A DNA stretch of 64,000 bases from Otatea glauca (GCA_036346275.1 CM070713.1:76748382-76812381), one strand, 5' to 3'; numbered from the stretch's first letter, positions 1 through 12,241 are shown. The notes: generated by a model from the letters alone, not told the origin. Numbers and translations are program-made.

Positions 1-600
1 ATTTAGACGAAATCTCGTTATTTCGGATGAAATCAAAATTAAAATCCGAAATTTTTTGGACCGAAATTTCGAGCGAAATTGCCAAAATTTTGGCAAATTT
101 CAACTAAACGAAAAATAGTTCAAATGATGTCAAAAAATTTTAAATTTTTTTGTGTAGTTTCCTGACATATCAGTGATGTTTCCATAAAAATTTCAGATGA
201 TTATCAAGTCTGATATATTTTTCAAAATTCGAACATTGCTACTATCCTGATAAAACACTGACAGACAAACTTGAACCGAATGAAAAATGGTTCAAACCAT
301 GTTAGAAAATTTAGATTTTTTTTGCATGGTTATGATGCATCACTAATATTCTCATAAAAGTTTCAGATGATAATCAAACTTCATGAATTTTTAAAAATTC
401 GGACAATGCTACTGAAGAGGCTGATCGGTAAATTTCAACTAAATGAAAAATAGTTCAAACCATATTAGAAAATTTTGAAAAATTTTTGGATAGTCTTGAT
501 GCATCACTAATGTTACCATAAAATTTTCAAATGATGATCAAGCTTGAAGAATTTTCAAAAATTGTGACGGTGCTGCATGGTTGAGAACTTCAGGAGATAT
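1..600. repeat. AT-rich repeat element, cut off by the window edge
   Basis: No gene is visible. From about 110 to 570 the sequence holds roughly three degenerate units of 150-180 bp. Each carries a gene-free phrase of the type 'gttcctgacatatcagtgatgtt', then 'cataaaaatttcagatgat', then 'gaatttttaaaaattc', then a 'ctgataaaa' segment. The first 60 bases (aaatctcg, ccgaaatttcg) resemble the terminal region of the element at 33647-35052, which holds the same units. This looks like the left part of a related non-autonomous DNA element whose outer end lies outside the window. The class is inferred; the internal similarity is seen directly. Confidence 0.5.
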
Positions 601-703
601 GTTTCTAACCATTACACAGCAGCACGGAGATCAAGATGGTTCCCGGCCGGCACCCTAGAATTTGCTGGCTTATGAGGGAAGTCTTGGGATTGGTGGCCAC
701 CAT

Positions 704-2160
704 CAGGGTTCAAAAAACCGTCAAAAATCGCTCGGTTTTCGTGAAAACTGGTCGTACCGAGCCGGTTCGGTAATTAAAACCGCTCGGAAAACCGGCTAGA
801 TGAACAGTAAATTCAAAAAATTTGAAGAAATTTAGCAAAAAGTGTCAAAAATTTTTAAATTTTTTTTGTGAGTTCCTGAGGTAATCCTAATGATTCTGTA
901 AAATTTTCAGATTATTATCAGATATGTACATTTTTTAAAAATTCTAACAGTGATACTGTCACAATATATGCTCTTCAGTTTTTTATTTTCTAGGGGCACA
1001 AAATGAAGTCTAATATTTATTAAACTTTTTTTGTGATGTTATAACGTCATAAAAATGATTATGTAAAATTTTGAGATGATGATCAAATATGTGTATTTTT
1101 TTAAAATTCTGAAAGTGCTATTATCATTGTATATGCTCTTCTGTTTTTGATTTTATATGGGAAATAAATGAAGTCTAATATTTCTGAAAATTTTAGTACA
1201 TGATCCTTTTGAATTATTTATATTTTCAGTAAAATTTTAGAATATAATAAATCATTTTACTATTTATAAAAATCTGACAGTGTATTTGTTCCTTTTCATT
1301 AATTTCTTTTAGATTTTTAGAAGAAATAAATGATTTAAAAATTGTAAAAATTTCTCTTAGGTGTTTTATAGATTAATTGGGTTTTTTACATTTTTAATTT
1401 TTTTGCAATTTTTCAATTTGTTCTTCTATTTTAACTATTTTTCCTTCACATCGGATTTCGTTGTTGTTACATTCATGTAGGTCGAACATGTCATTTTGCG
1501 ATAATGGAAGAGTGACGAAGCTATGCTTATGCCTACTCCACAACTTCAATTTAAATGCATTATAATGTAAATGGTGTTGATAAGTAAATGGTAGTGAAAT
1601 TGCAAATGATTTTGCTTTGTAGTTATGTAAATGCTGATTTTTGCACTTATGTGATTGTAGTATTGTAATGAAAGATTATTTATTGATATATTATTGCTAA
1701 ATACATAACTAACAACTTCTAATTCTCTAAAATATAGCAAAGGCCATGTCGATTTTTTTCCAAATTTAGAAGAGATCATTCTGGAATTTTTCACGTTTTC
1801 ACATATCTTATTTATATATTTATTATATTTTTACTCAATTTTAACCTTCCCTGTATTTTTACAAATTTTACAATATTTTTTTGCATTTTTTCCCAATTTT
1901 TTTCGAGTTTTTCCCCAATTTTCCAACCTCGGGCGGTTTTTGGCGGTTTTTGCGGTTTTCTCCAAAAACCGCTCGGTTTTTCGCGAAAACCGAGCGGTTT
2001 TTCGTCAAAAACCGCGGTTTTCGCGATCTCATTTGACCAAATTTCAAAATTTTCAAATTTACAAACCGTTCGATTTTTCACAGTTTTTGAGCGGTTTACC
2101 GCGAAAACCGATACCGCCGACTTCGCGAAAACCGCCCGCGAAACGGTTTTGTGAACCCTG
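704..2160. mobile_element. non-autonomous hAT-like DNA element
   Basis: The left end reads CAGGGTTCAAAAAACCG and the right end CGGTTTTGTGAACCCTG, so the termini are inverted repeats opening with CAGGGTT, in line with hAT-type ends. Both subterminal regions are packed with gcggttttcg/cgaaaaccg words in both orientations. The AT-rich middle (about 840-1340) holds degenerate repeat units like those at 1-600 and 33647-35052. The short open frames across 1812-2327 come from the subterminal repeats and are not genes. No 8-bp target duplication is visible (gccaccat against ctcgtggc), so the element is old or one end is misplaced. A smaller element with the same ends lies at 48550-48864. Confidence 0.6.
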
Positions 2161-3365
2161 CTCGTGGCTATGCCAGTGCAACAAGGGGTGCTGTTGGGTA
2201 GATGGCTGCGCGACAAGGTGTGCAGCACGAGGCGGCTTGCAAGGTGCTTAGTGGGGGGACAATCCAAGGCCCTGAGCAAGAACAGATTTGAAGAAACCGG
2301 CAAAGAATGAAGGAGATGGCAACACAATCAACTGAAGCAAACACTCAAGCAGTAAGTACTAGGCCCCTAATTAAGTCCCAAACGAAATTGTTTGCTCTTT
2401 ATTGTTCAATCAGTGAATTGCATATTTAATTGTCAAACTGCCTTTAATTTTCCATCTACGAACATTTGTGTGTATTGAACTCTGCTTTTAGTGTAAAACT
2501 AGTGTGGTTCTCAACTTTGTTTGCATGGTGTGTATATTAACTATTATGCTTGTTGGCCATGGTAAAGCTTTCGTTGGCTCTAAAATCTTCTTGGCTCAGC
2601 CATTTAATGAACTCATTGTACCAAACTATATAATCATGCTTGTAAAATGTACACGCCCATCCAAAATTTCCAGTTCTTCCACCGACTAAAAGGTGAAACA
2701 CGGACTGTTCAAACAGATTGGTGGGGGAGAATAATTGTGAGGACCCAATATTAGAGGAAGTGGTAACTACGTTGAAAGTGTCATAAATCATAAAATCTTA
2801 TTCTATGTACAATCTGAACAAGGATATCTCTATTCGAGTTTGTCCCCTCTTTTCTTAGGACACAATTTCGTGCAAAAAAGATAACCGTGTCCAGCTTTGA
2901 ACAGTGTCTAGCACTGTGCACATCTAACATGTGCCAGCCGGATGAAGCGAGCAAAAATTTATTTACATTACAGTCCAACGGTTCCCATCAGGAGTATGGA
3001 TACACTATATAGCATAATGTTTCCCATGGAAGGCAAGTGACAGCTGATGACTCCACGATCAAAAACTCCTGCAAACAGGAAATGGGAACGTCACTTTCGC
3101 TAAAATCATTTGTAAATTTTATCAAAGAAGCAAAAGGGCTAACTACCGACTCACATCGAAAATTCTTTGGAACTTTCGCGATGAAAATTTTCTGCCATGT
3201 ATAGTAAATACTTCATAAATTATCATTTGAACTAGGATAAACTGAGAAGCTGCCAACACACTTATAACATATTTACTCCAAAGAATCTGGTTGAGTTTGC
3301 CTTCCTCTAATCAGGAAACTGGACGTGGGAACCTTTACATGGATCTTCGCATGGCTTGTAAACCT
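2161..3365. other. intergenic and 3' flank of the kinase gene
   Basis: I see no coding pattern or clear repeat. The portion next to 3366 should hold the 3' UTR of the minus-strand kinase gene. Short open frames at 2504-2978 show no recognisable domain. Confidence 0.4.
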
Positions 3366-6300
3366 TTATTTCACATTCATTGTGGCAGCCATTTTCCTCA
3401 GCCTTTGAGATATTTCTGTGAAGGATGGTCTGTCAGCTGGATCACCCGCCCAACAACTTTCCATCAATGATTTCCATTCAGGATCACACCACGAAGGGAT
3501 CTGAGGACGTAGGGAATTGTTCACAATGCCCCCTAGAAAATGGCAGGATGATTAAATCACCTCAGTGATGTATCAACTATCAACAAGCATCATCAATAAC
3601 CTAATACAGGTGCATGACTACATATTCATAAACACAACAGAAATCTCCTCCCTGTAATAACCTGTGCTGAATATAACACAACACAAGTAGGGCAAGAGCA
3701 CGGTTATAATTTGTTTTCATTGACTCTTCCAATTTCACTATTCGAAGGAGATGAAGTCATCCTATCAGAGTAAAGTCCGAAGGGGGGAAAATCTGAAAGT
3801 GCACCTACACCTATATTTCAACTACCACATCCAAGTTGAGCACCACAATATATGCAAATGTAACACCAATAGCCTACATCTGGCCTTTTAAAGTGCATTA
3901 TTTAATATTAATATGTATGGCATTACTTTTAACACATCTGGGCATTTACATCTGACCCATTTTCCATTAACTCAGCCTTCAGAAGTCTTTCAATACTTCA
4001 TCCAAGAGAGGTGCTTCAATGCTTTTCTTTTCTACAGTTGCACAAATATTAAAGCATGAATAAAGGGTAGATGGTGATTACTTACCCCTTCGCTTGCTTT
4101 AAGATTTGTGCAACTTGTATTGAGAGGGAAAGCATTGAAGCATTGCTAATCTAAAAGGAAGAAACCTTGCACTGAATATCTTTCCATAGCCCCAAGGTAT
4201 AAAAGTTATTTAAACTGATATATGTACCAAAAGAAAGGTTTAAACATGGACGAAGGTACCATCAGAGATCAAAACATAGTAATCAACATAACTTGCTAAA
4301 CTTTTGTACATTACCAATAATTGTAGCAGCTCGCATATCAGAATACGGCTCTTCCCCAGTAAGCAGCTCCCACATCACAATACCAAATGAGTAGACATCA
4401 ATCTACAATATACAGTAAATTGGTTTATGTCAGAACACAAAAAATCAAGCATTGTTTACAGTTTGAACAACTTATGATCGATAATAGGTGCTTATTAGAT
4501 CAAGCATTCTTACCTTCTCTGACACCATATGGCTTTTTCCACTCAGAAGCTCTGGCGCCATCCATGGTAAGGTTCCTCTAACACCACCAGATACCAAAGT
4601 ATGCTGCTTCACCTTTGATAGTCCGAGATCACCAATCTGATCAGAAAGTATTGAGATGGGATGAAGAAACAGTCAGGGAGAAAACATCAACCATTGGGAG
4701 TGAGATTTGAAAAAAAAATGTTGAAAAAAGAAGAGAAGCAAGGACGGGGAGCGGGAGAGGATCAAACCTTGCAGATCGGTCGTTGTGGATCCCTCATGTT
4801 CACCAGTAGGTTCTCACACTTGAGATCGAAATGGACTATATTCTTCCTGTGCAAATATTCCATGCCAAATGCAGCATCCATGGCTAATATAACTCTTTTA
4901 CGGCGATCAATTGTCCTGTGCAGTCGCTACATATTAGAATTTGGATATTGGAGATGATAAATCACATTGTTCTTTGATTAAACAAGTAATACCTGTCTTT
5001 TTTCCTCAAGAACTGTTTGAGAGACCCATTGACCATAAACTCAGTAACAGTTGCTAAGTTTCCATCAGGACCATCACGAACCACACCATAAAATGAAACC
5101 ACATTTGGATGATGAAGTGAGCTCAGGATCAGAGCTTCTTTCCAGAAATCCGCAATCTGCATGATAAGATAATCTGAACTTGCGGCATTTTCCTCAGAAA
5201 ATATGAGAAGATTAGAACCAAATAACTATTCCAGTGTTCACCAAGGCACTAGGCGCTAGTCCGACGCCAGACCGGTGCCTAACGCCTAATTGCCGATTAG
5301 GCGGGCTAGGCGGCCTCCTAGGCAGGATAGATCGGATAGGCGGGAGCCGCCAACTGCCTAGGCGGCTGCCTAGGCGAAGTATTCTTTTTCTGAATATATG
5401 TGTCACTATGATCATATTGAAAAAAAAATCAAATTTTCTTCTCCCTTTGTCAATCTAAATGATTCAGAATATTGTGCAGAAGATGTTGTGAGGGTTTGTG
5501 AGGAAGGACTGGACAAGGTGATTGCATGAAGTTAAACCATTATATAGAACAACTATCCACAGCAAATAATATGAAACATGAAATAGTCACTTCAGAATTT
5601 GGCAAAGTAGAGGTTTTGGCCTTGAAAGAGGAAAAGAGAAATTTTGCTACACTACCAATCCTGTAGGAGTAACTAACAAGGAAATCAAACATACCAAGCG
5701 CGCTCTCTCAGATGGTCTTCCAGCAAAGCAACTATCTTTTATTCTTTTGATGGCAACATCGCATCCCCTCCATTTACCATGATAGACTGCCCCATAAGTA
5801 CCTGAACCCAGCTCTCTGATTTCTTCCAAATCATCATTTTTTATAGTCTGCATGGTCCATACACGGTATAAGTGGACATAGGGTAAAATTCAAACAATGA
5901 AAGAGATAAAAAAAAGACCTGTAGTCCTTTAGAAAAAGCTTCAGCTTCAGCAGTTGTAGCTTCGATCTTGGAAATCTGCTGTTCACAGCTCCCGTGCACA
6001 TCAGTGTCCTGATCCGCATCAGTATTCTGCAGATCAAAAGGATATGAGTGGATAGCATTAGGTAGCTTAACCATTAATGTGTAATGTTCAAGTATTACTT
6101 ACACTAGCAGTGGCCTCATCCAGCTTCTTTCCATCATTGTCATCATCACAAACAGGTGAAGCAGCAGGACCAACTACTGGTTGAGCCTTTCCTGTCTCCT
6201 CGGCATCTTCCAATGCAGCCTTCTTAACAGAGGCAACCAGCTCTGGAAGGAAATTCAATCTGTCCTCCGAAATATCCCCACATTCCTGCAGTGCTGTAGC

Positions 6301-8481
6301 CCCAGCTTCATGCACTTTAGTCGTGCTTGTTTCATGTTCTGTAGATTTCCCCTGTTTGAGATCAACTTCAGGTACAACTCCAACATGGTGGGGCAAGATA
6401 CTAGAGTCATTCACAGCATGTGGAGGATTTGTTTCATCCACATTTTGAGTAAGCTTTTCATCCTCTGGACCTTCAAGTTTCTTTGTTGTGTTAATGTTCA
6501 ACCTGGATAATTGATCAGTGAGGGGTAATGCAGAAACAGCTACTTTGCCATCAACATTCGATGACAGCATGGGTTCAGCACATGCTCTTTCAGGATGAAT
6601 TTCCATCAATGGAGCTACTGGTTGATGGTGGACTGATTCTGGGGCAAAGAAAGGCTGAACGTACAGAGAATTATTTGGATTTGGCCTGGTACCAAGAGCA
6701 CAAGGGTTGTCCACAACAGCAGGAATATCATGTCCAACAATTCTATATGGTATGTTACCATTGGATGAAGGCCATGGGTTTGGCATTTGATCATATGCAG
6801 GTACACCTGGAAACCTTGGACTAACATCACCTGTGTTTCTGACGAAGTTAATGCCCCCATTTGGGATAGGCAGGTGTGGTGAATCATATGGTGAGCCTGC
6901 ATGAACAGGGCTGTTTGCTCTCCTCAAAGATTGAAGTGGTGGCAAATTCTTCTGCATTTGGTAAAAGGAATCTGCACCATATGTTGAAGAATGGATGTAA
7001 TGCTGACCTGTGGGTTCTTCAAAACCTGATGTCTGGACATATGAGCCACCACCTCCAACTTGTTGGTTATGATACGTATCATTGATATGCTCAATACTGC
7101 CATGATAATAGTGTGGACTTTCATGGCTAGAGCGACTGAGAGATGCTGAATGCATTTCATATACTTTACTTGGTGTAAATGCAGAATTAGATGAGTTGCT
7201 ATCAATATTTGGCTCCACCACTCTACCATTAACAGGCAGATGCAAACTTGGATCCTCATATCGTTGATGGCTTTGGCTGGGATGCGCATGCCAAGCTCTA
7301 TCATGAGAATGTGAATCATTATAAAACATGGGAGGGTGACCACCAGTTTGCTCTTTGACGTAAACGCCATTTTCCATTCTAACATCTTGGCCTACTACAT
7401 AATGCTCACCAGGGCGGCAGCAATCTGGACATGAATTAGCAGGGTGAGCAGAATACTCATTTGCCATGCTCGATTGGTCAAAATGTTGTTGGAGTGGCCT
7501 CCAACGAGGATCCATATAGCGAGGATCATTCACTGAACCTTGACCCCTCTGGAATGGTGAAAGACAGTGATCGCATATACTGTTTCCATCCAAGAAATTG
7601 CTAGGGCGACCCAAATTACCTGGGAAGCCCACGTTTTGCTGAATTACAGCACCAGGTGGAAGCCAGACAAAATTATCCACATGAGGCGGTGAATGAGCCT
7701 CATAATGACGATATTTTGGTGAATGCCTCACACACTCATGAGGCATCCTCTCATCAAAATCCTCCGCTCCAACTTGAAACCTTGCAGTTGCAGATGATGG
7801 TGAAATGGGAAAATCCCTAGGATCATGCACTCCATAGTGGCCTGGAGAGATATATGCAGGGCTCCAAGGAGAATCCATCTCCCCATAACCCTGACTACGT
7901 GATGGACGAGGAACATTCAGATGCCGCAAGCCAGCAATATCAGGGATTCCTGACTCACTGCCTCCAATGCCAAAAAGCTGCTCTACTGACACAGGAGAGG
8001 AAGGTGATCTAATATCACCAAGGCTATTAAGTGCATCTACATACCTCTCTGTCTCCCACTCATCCCCATTGTAATGCACAGCCGCTGGTGCAGCCTCATC
8101 ATCCAAGTGCTGCGAAAACAAGAAGATCCTCAGCCGAGTGAACCCCTCTCCGGCGGCAATGAGCTTGTCATACTCCTCCATCATGTTCACCACATCATCA
8201 TCGTTAACAACTGAGACCAGCGCATCTAGATCCTCACCAGGTTGCTGGTACTTGATGATATCAGCATCCTCATAGAGCTCTCGCATCCGCGCTGCTAGGT
8301 CAACATAGGATACATCACGTGGCAACATGACAATCCTGGTCTCGCCGCCGACATAACGGAGACGCCCATCAAGTGGGCGGGGCAGGATACTGCCTCCAAA
8401 GCTGCAGAGGAACTTGGCCATGCGTGGTGCCCCATCGACCTCAGTGCTGCCTGTAGCAGCAGCAGCAGCAGGGGGCGCCAT
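3366..8481 (-). CDS. PB1-domain Raf-like protein kinase (plant MAPKKK, Raf group B type)
   Basis: Coding exons, in transcription order: 8481-6103, 6026-5919, 5847-5695, 5156-4993, 4915-4768, 4636-4514, 4402-4315, 3532-3366. They total 3330 bp and 1109 residues, and all junctions are GT/AG and in frame. Residues 23-122 form a PB1 domain (KFLCSFGGSILPRPLDG opening, acidic DDDVVNMMEEYDKL close). A long Pro/Ser/His-rich disordered stretch follows to about 830. The kinase domain fills the C-terminus: glycine loop GSGTYG at 843-848, VAIK lysine 863, catalytic HFDLKCEN at 963-970, DLG at 987-989, then a WMAPELL motif. HFD instead of HRD and DLG instead of DFG are seen here and are usual in this plant Raf-like group, so the enzyme is probably active as a Ser/Thr kinase. 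From family knowledge, such kinases act in osmotic-stress and ABA signalling upstream of SnRK2 kinases; that role is inferred. The start is the first ATG after an inferred 5' UTR intron. Confidence 0.93.
4011..4146. mobile_element. 136-bp foldback MITE in kinase intron 7 (copy 1)
   Basis: The element opens with GTGCTTCAATGCTTTTC and closes with the inverse AGCATTGAAGCATTGC. The inverted arms run about 45 bp each (both contain gcacaaat and ttaaagc), so the whole unit can fold into one hairpin. A second copy in the same orientation is at 46870-47004. It sits inside the intron between the last two kinase exons. I see no clear target duplication. Confidence 0.65.
5225..5385. repeat. GC-rich 'cctaggcg' repeat in kinase intron 3
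   Basis: A block of repeated ctaggcg/gcctaggcg words in both orientations stands out from the AT-rich intron between the exons ending at 5695 and 5156. It looks like a small degenerate foldback element common in plant introns. I cannot place its exact ends or its superfamily. Confidence 0.4.
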
Positions 8482-9216
8482 GTGTGCCGAGATTGTTGGA
8501 TCAAGTAGGCGTGATTTGGATCCGCACCGCAGCTAAGTACATCACACGATTCAAATCCACCAATTCCTGCCAGCTGCGCTGATTAGCCCCTTCCTGTTGA
8601 AAGAACAATACCAAAAGAATTATGAACGCATCGAAGAAAAGCACCAAAAACTGGCATCTTTCATCGGGCAAATAAACCAAAGATTAAGTAATTCCAACAC
8701 AGAAATGCACCATTCCCACAGATTTCGTCTCTTTATCCAAGAGCAGCCCAGATCACCCTACCACCACAGTTTTCCAATTAACTTTTCTCGGGAAAAAAAT
8801 CAAAAGAAAAACGAACGCAGAAGTCACCTGTCCCTGAAAAGTGAAAGATCGCACCTTTGATCAACATAAAGTGCAGAGCTTACGTCTCTGCCCCCAAATC
8901 CTTAATTCAAATCACAAAATAGAAAAACCCGAGACATGCTGAAACCACAGACAAAAGGAGCATCAGATTGAAACATTATTACAAATGAAACGAGACAGAG
9001 CTCCGTTAATTTCCCTTGAGCAGAAATATCACAACCAATTGCCCCACGAATCTCGCCCCTTCCGCAAAATCTCAAACCGTCACCCAAGAGGTAAACCAAA
9101 AAAAAAAATCGCGGAAATAAAGGGAGGAAGGATAAGAACGAACCCCCTAAAAAAACAGAAATTTAATTCAGAAAAACTAAAACCAGCAAACAGCGGAGAG
9201 AGAGACGAGGGAGGGA

Positions 9217-9258
<42 letters not shown>

Positions 9259-9480
9259 GAGGAGGAGGGGAGGATGGTGCATACCTATCGGGTGATCGGG
9301 GACTAAGCAAGAGAGCACTCCAATCGCATCCTCCTCCCTTCCGGTGATGCGCTTGCTCTTAGACGTGAACCGCGGGAAAGGCGTCGTGGTGAGACTGAGA
9401 GGAGAGGAGTCGGTCCGGATTTGCGGTGGGGAAGGAAGGGAGGGGGGTGCAGGGCGTGTTGGGGGATTCGGGGCGCGCGG
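8482..9480 (-). promoter_or_regulatory. kinase gene 5' UTR with an intron (inferred)
   Basis: Read on the minus strand, a donor gatag|gtatgc sits at 9285/9284 and a pyrimidine-rich acceptor ending in caacag at 8594/8593. This suggests a 691-bp 5' UTR intron (8594-9284), a short leader exon 8482-8593 joined to the ATG, and a GC-rich first leader exon between 9285 and roughly 9480. The transcription start is not visible as a clear TATA box. The region has no convincing ORF. Confidence 0.5.
9217..9268. repeat. compound (GT)n(GA)n(GGA)n microsatellite
   Basis: Eleven GT units are followed directly by about eight GA units and then GGA units. On the transcribed minus strand it is a TCC/TC/CA tract starting about 16 nt downstream of the inferred 5' UTR intron donor. 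Confidence 0.9.
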
Positions 9481-9849
9481 ATATTCGCCCACACCACAGG
9501 GTTAGGGATCATGCCACTCACTCCAACGCCATAGCCGCCGCCATTGGGAAATCGGCACGGCCGCGGGGGCGTTTTCAGGTGCGGACTCGTCGTCGTCGGC
9601 GTCGGGTGGGGTGTGGAGGTGGGCCCGTGTGTGCGGCGTGCGTGTGGTGGGATTGCTCGGCTGCGGGCTGCGGCTGAGTCGCCGTGCGGTGCGGGTGGGA
9701 GTGGGACGGCTCGGAGGCGCCGGGTCGGTTCGGTGGACACGCGGCGGCGGCACGGGCGAGCCGGTGTTCTGTTATCCTCTGTTCTGTTCGGGATTTTTAA
9801 CCCACATCCGACAAGGGCGGCACGGCAGAGCGAAACATTTGGTTTTTTT
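9481..9849. promoter_or_regulatory. GC-rich upstream region of the kinase gene
   Basis: Composition is GC-rich with many cg words up to about 9780, then turns AT-rich at the retrotransposon boundary. This is probably the proximal promoter of the minus-strand kinase gene. Long frames on both strands here reflect GC content and match no family I know. Confidence 0.35.
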
Positions 9850-10071
9850 TGTTGGGAAACCAGATGATCTATTGAAGGTCCATACTGGTTTCTTAGCCTA
9901 AATTCTGGGTGAGCGCTATAAAAGGAGGGGGTCCCCTGATGTACAAGTAATCATTAGCAATAAAGAATTTCCGCTGTTGCTCTCCCTAAACACGTGTCTC
10001 TCTCTTTTTCTGTTCTCCAATTCAGATCTGTTCGGGAACCCCGGACTATTCGATAGCGAGATTCCTTAACA
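9850..10071 (+). repeat. 5' LTR of the copia element
   Basis: 222 bp, TG...CA. A TATA-like gcgctataaaagg lies around 9914-9926 and an aataaa signal around 9959. It differs from the 3' LTR by about 13 substitutions and two small gaps. Confidence 0.93.
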
Positions 10072-10073
10072 CA

Positions 10074-10091
10074 TTATCAGCACGAAGCTCT
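10074..10091 (+). other. putative primer binding site, internal-tRNA type
   Basis: Two bases after the LTR comes TTATCAGCACGAAGCTCT. It does not match the usual TGGTATCAGAGC site for the 3' end of initiator tRNA-Met. Its complement closely resembles the D-stem/anticodon-arm stretch of plant tRNA-Ile(AAU), as I remember that tRNA (16 of 18 positions). That would imply priming from a cleaved half-tRNA. The position is observed; the tRNA assignment is from memory. Confidence 0.5.
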
Positions 10092-11416
10092 ACCGGAGAT
10101 TAGTTTTGAAAAGGTGAGAACTCGGCGATTGAATCTAATTGCTGTTGATCTCTATGCATACATCTAACCTACGCATCAGTTTTCGTTCGTCGTATGGCAT
10201 GAAGCTACAGACGATATATCGCTACAAGATATCTGCGAGCATCGTACATGCCAACAAACAAAAGGGCGAAAAAGTACAATGCGCGCTCAAGCGCTATCCA
10301 TCATCGGTACATCACGTGACGCCGTCTACGCACATACGTGATCCCGATGCGGCTCGGCCTCGAGCGCGCGCACCGCCGCTCGGTCGCAAGATCGGCCTCG
10401 CACGGCCACGACGCTAACGCCGCCACCGCCGATTCATGGACGCTTGCCTCGCCACGCCGCCGAGAAGCGCGCACGGCCGCTACGACTAGCCGTCGCCCAA
10501 TGCCGAGATGCTTTGGCTCCGCCGCCGCCGCCGCGACGAAGATCGGCCGTCCGCCCGCGCAAGCAGCGCCGCCGCGCCAAGAAGCCGCCGACGACCCCGC
10601 CCGGCCGCCGCGCCACGCCAAGAAGAAACGGCGGCCGACAACCGGCGGTGCCTCCGGTTACTGGCAACGGCGGCGGCGCGCGCGCAGACACCGGTGGAAG
10701 ATGTCCGGTGGCCTCGCCGCCGCCACCCTCTCCCGCCGATCTTCGCGCTGCGCGCTGAAGAAGCGGCGGCGCGCCCGCCGAAGCCGATCCGCGCCGACGA
10801 CTCGCCATCGCCGCCGCCGGCCGAGCTAGGCTCGCGGCGCACCGCCCGACTTCGGCCTCGCCGCACGACATCGGCACCGCGCCCGGCTTCTTGCCGTCGC
10901 TCGCCCCCACCGCCGTGCACATCTCGGCGTGCTCGCGGCGCAGCCGCCACGCCGTGAGCCGATGCAAGGCGTGGAAGGAGTGAAGGATGATGAACGGCGC
11001 GAGGCGCTGAGGCGGCGTGCGCGAACGCCACAGAGTGGGCGGCGCAGCAGGAAACCCTAGCCGCTGGGTTTTTGTGCTGCAGTGATGGGCTTGAAGGCCC
11101 AAAAGGCCAGCGGGAGAGAAAAGAAGAAGAAAAAAAAGCGGCCCGAAGGCTGTTCAGCCCAAGAAAAAAAAAACAGAGAGAAAAATTGCAGAAAATTTTG
11201 AAAAATTGCCAGAAAATCAAGAAGATTTATTTGGATCTGTTTTTAATTTTTCTAGCTTTATTTCTCTGTTTTATGAATATTCTTTATGAATTTTGAATCC
11301 GTTGCTTTATTTAAAATATTGCAATGCATAGCAATTTATTTCTTTCTGCACTTTGTGTTTTTGCAAACATTTTCTATTAGATTACACACAGTAATCTAAA
11401 CCAGAATTTTGAAATC
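10092..11416 (+). other. long retrotransposon leader with a GC-rich block
   Basis: About 1.3 kb separate the primer site from gag. Between about 10330 and 10990 the sequence is very GC-rich (ccgccg/cggcgg) and open in several frames on both strands, including minus-strand frames of over 220 codons at 10434-11102 and 10486-11220. The flanks return to AT-rich retroelement composition. I recognise no domain. It could be a captured host gene fragment or simply a GC-rich leader. Confidence 0.4.
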
Positions 11417-12241
11417 ATGCAGATGTTTGGCATTGTGAATCGTGAGTTTGAAGAACTGGCCCCGCACGGTCAGAACTATCTCACTTGGACATCGGACGTA
11501 AAGATCGTCCTTGGGGGCAAGAAGCTCCGCTCCGCGATTGGTCTAGGGTCCTCGCAGGACGCGAAACCTACCGCCGAGCAGAACGATCAAGCTCTGCATT
11601 TTCTCAGGCACCACCTCTCAGCCACTCTGAAGAATGAATATATGGCTGAAGAGAGTGCACTTGAGCTTTGGACTGCACTTCAGAAGCGGTTCGAAAAGCT
11701 CAAGTACACCATCTTACCCCAAGCATAGCAAGATTGGGTACGCTGGGTTTGCGACTTGAGCAGTGGTCGAGTACACCGCTTGCACGTAATTTGTACCAAT
11801 CTCTCTCTATGTGGCAAGAAGATCACTGATGAAGAGAAGATTGAGAAAACTCTCTCTACCTTTCACCCTAATGCTATCCAGAGTGCACGCAGCTATCGTC
11901 AGGACGCATACAAGAAGTATAGCGAACTGATTGATGTAATGCAAGTTGCGGAATCGCAAGACGATGTTCTACGCAAGAACTATGTTTCGCAGCCACCTGG
12001 ACGAGGCACTGGCACAGAAGTCAATGCCAATAGCTACAAGGTGAGAAAGCCCACTCATAGAAAGAAGGGCAAGCAGGGTGGAAAAGAGAGGCCCCTGGCC
12101 AAAGGAAAGTCCAAAGCCCTTGTGAAGAGGGATGACAAAGAAAAGGCGCACGCCAAGCCGTATAGACAGCAGAACCAAACGTGCTTCAAGTGTGGCACTT
12201 GGGGACATTGGTCGAAGATATGTCGGAATCCAAAGAAGTGA
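11417..12241 (+). pseudogene. copia gag, interrupted
   Basis: The frame opens with MQMFGIVNREFEELAPHGQN and reads through a copia-type Gag region ending in a CCHC zinc knuckle, CFKCGTWGHWSKIC, near 12181-12222. An in-frame TAG at 11726-11728 splits it. Upstream and downstream parts share one frame, and the segment after the stop has lost similarity for about 20 codons. A basic Lys/Arg-rich stretch precedes the knuckle. The product would coat genomic RNA in the particle. Confidence 0.85.

Noticed and set aside
1812..2327. 171-codon minus-strand frame
   Set aside because: It runs through the subterminal repeats of the hAT-like element and is made of gcggttttcg words.
6181..7085. Plus-strand and alternate minus-strand frames over kinase exon 1
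   Set aside because: They are shadows of the long real exon 6103-8481 and show no domains.
9426..9867. Several Arg/Gly-rich frames on both strands
   Set aside because: GC-rich promoter sequence open by composition; no motif, no splice support.
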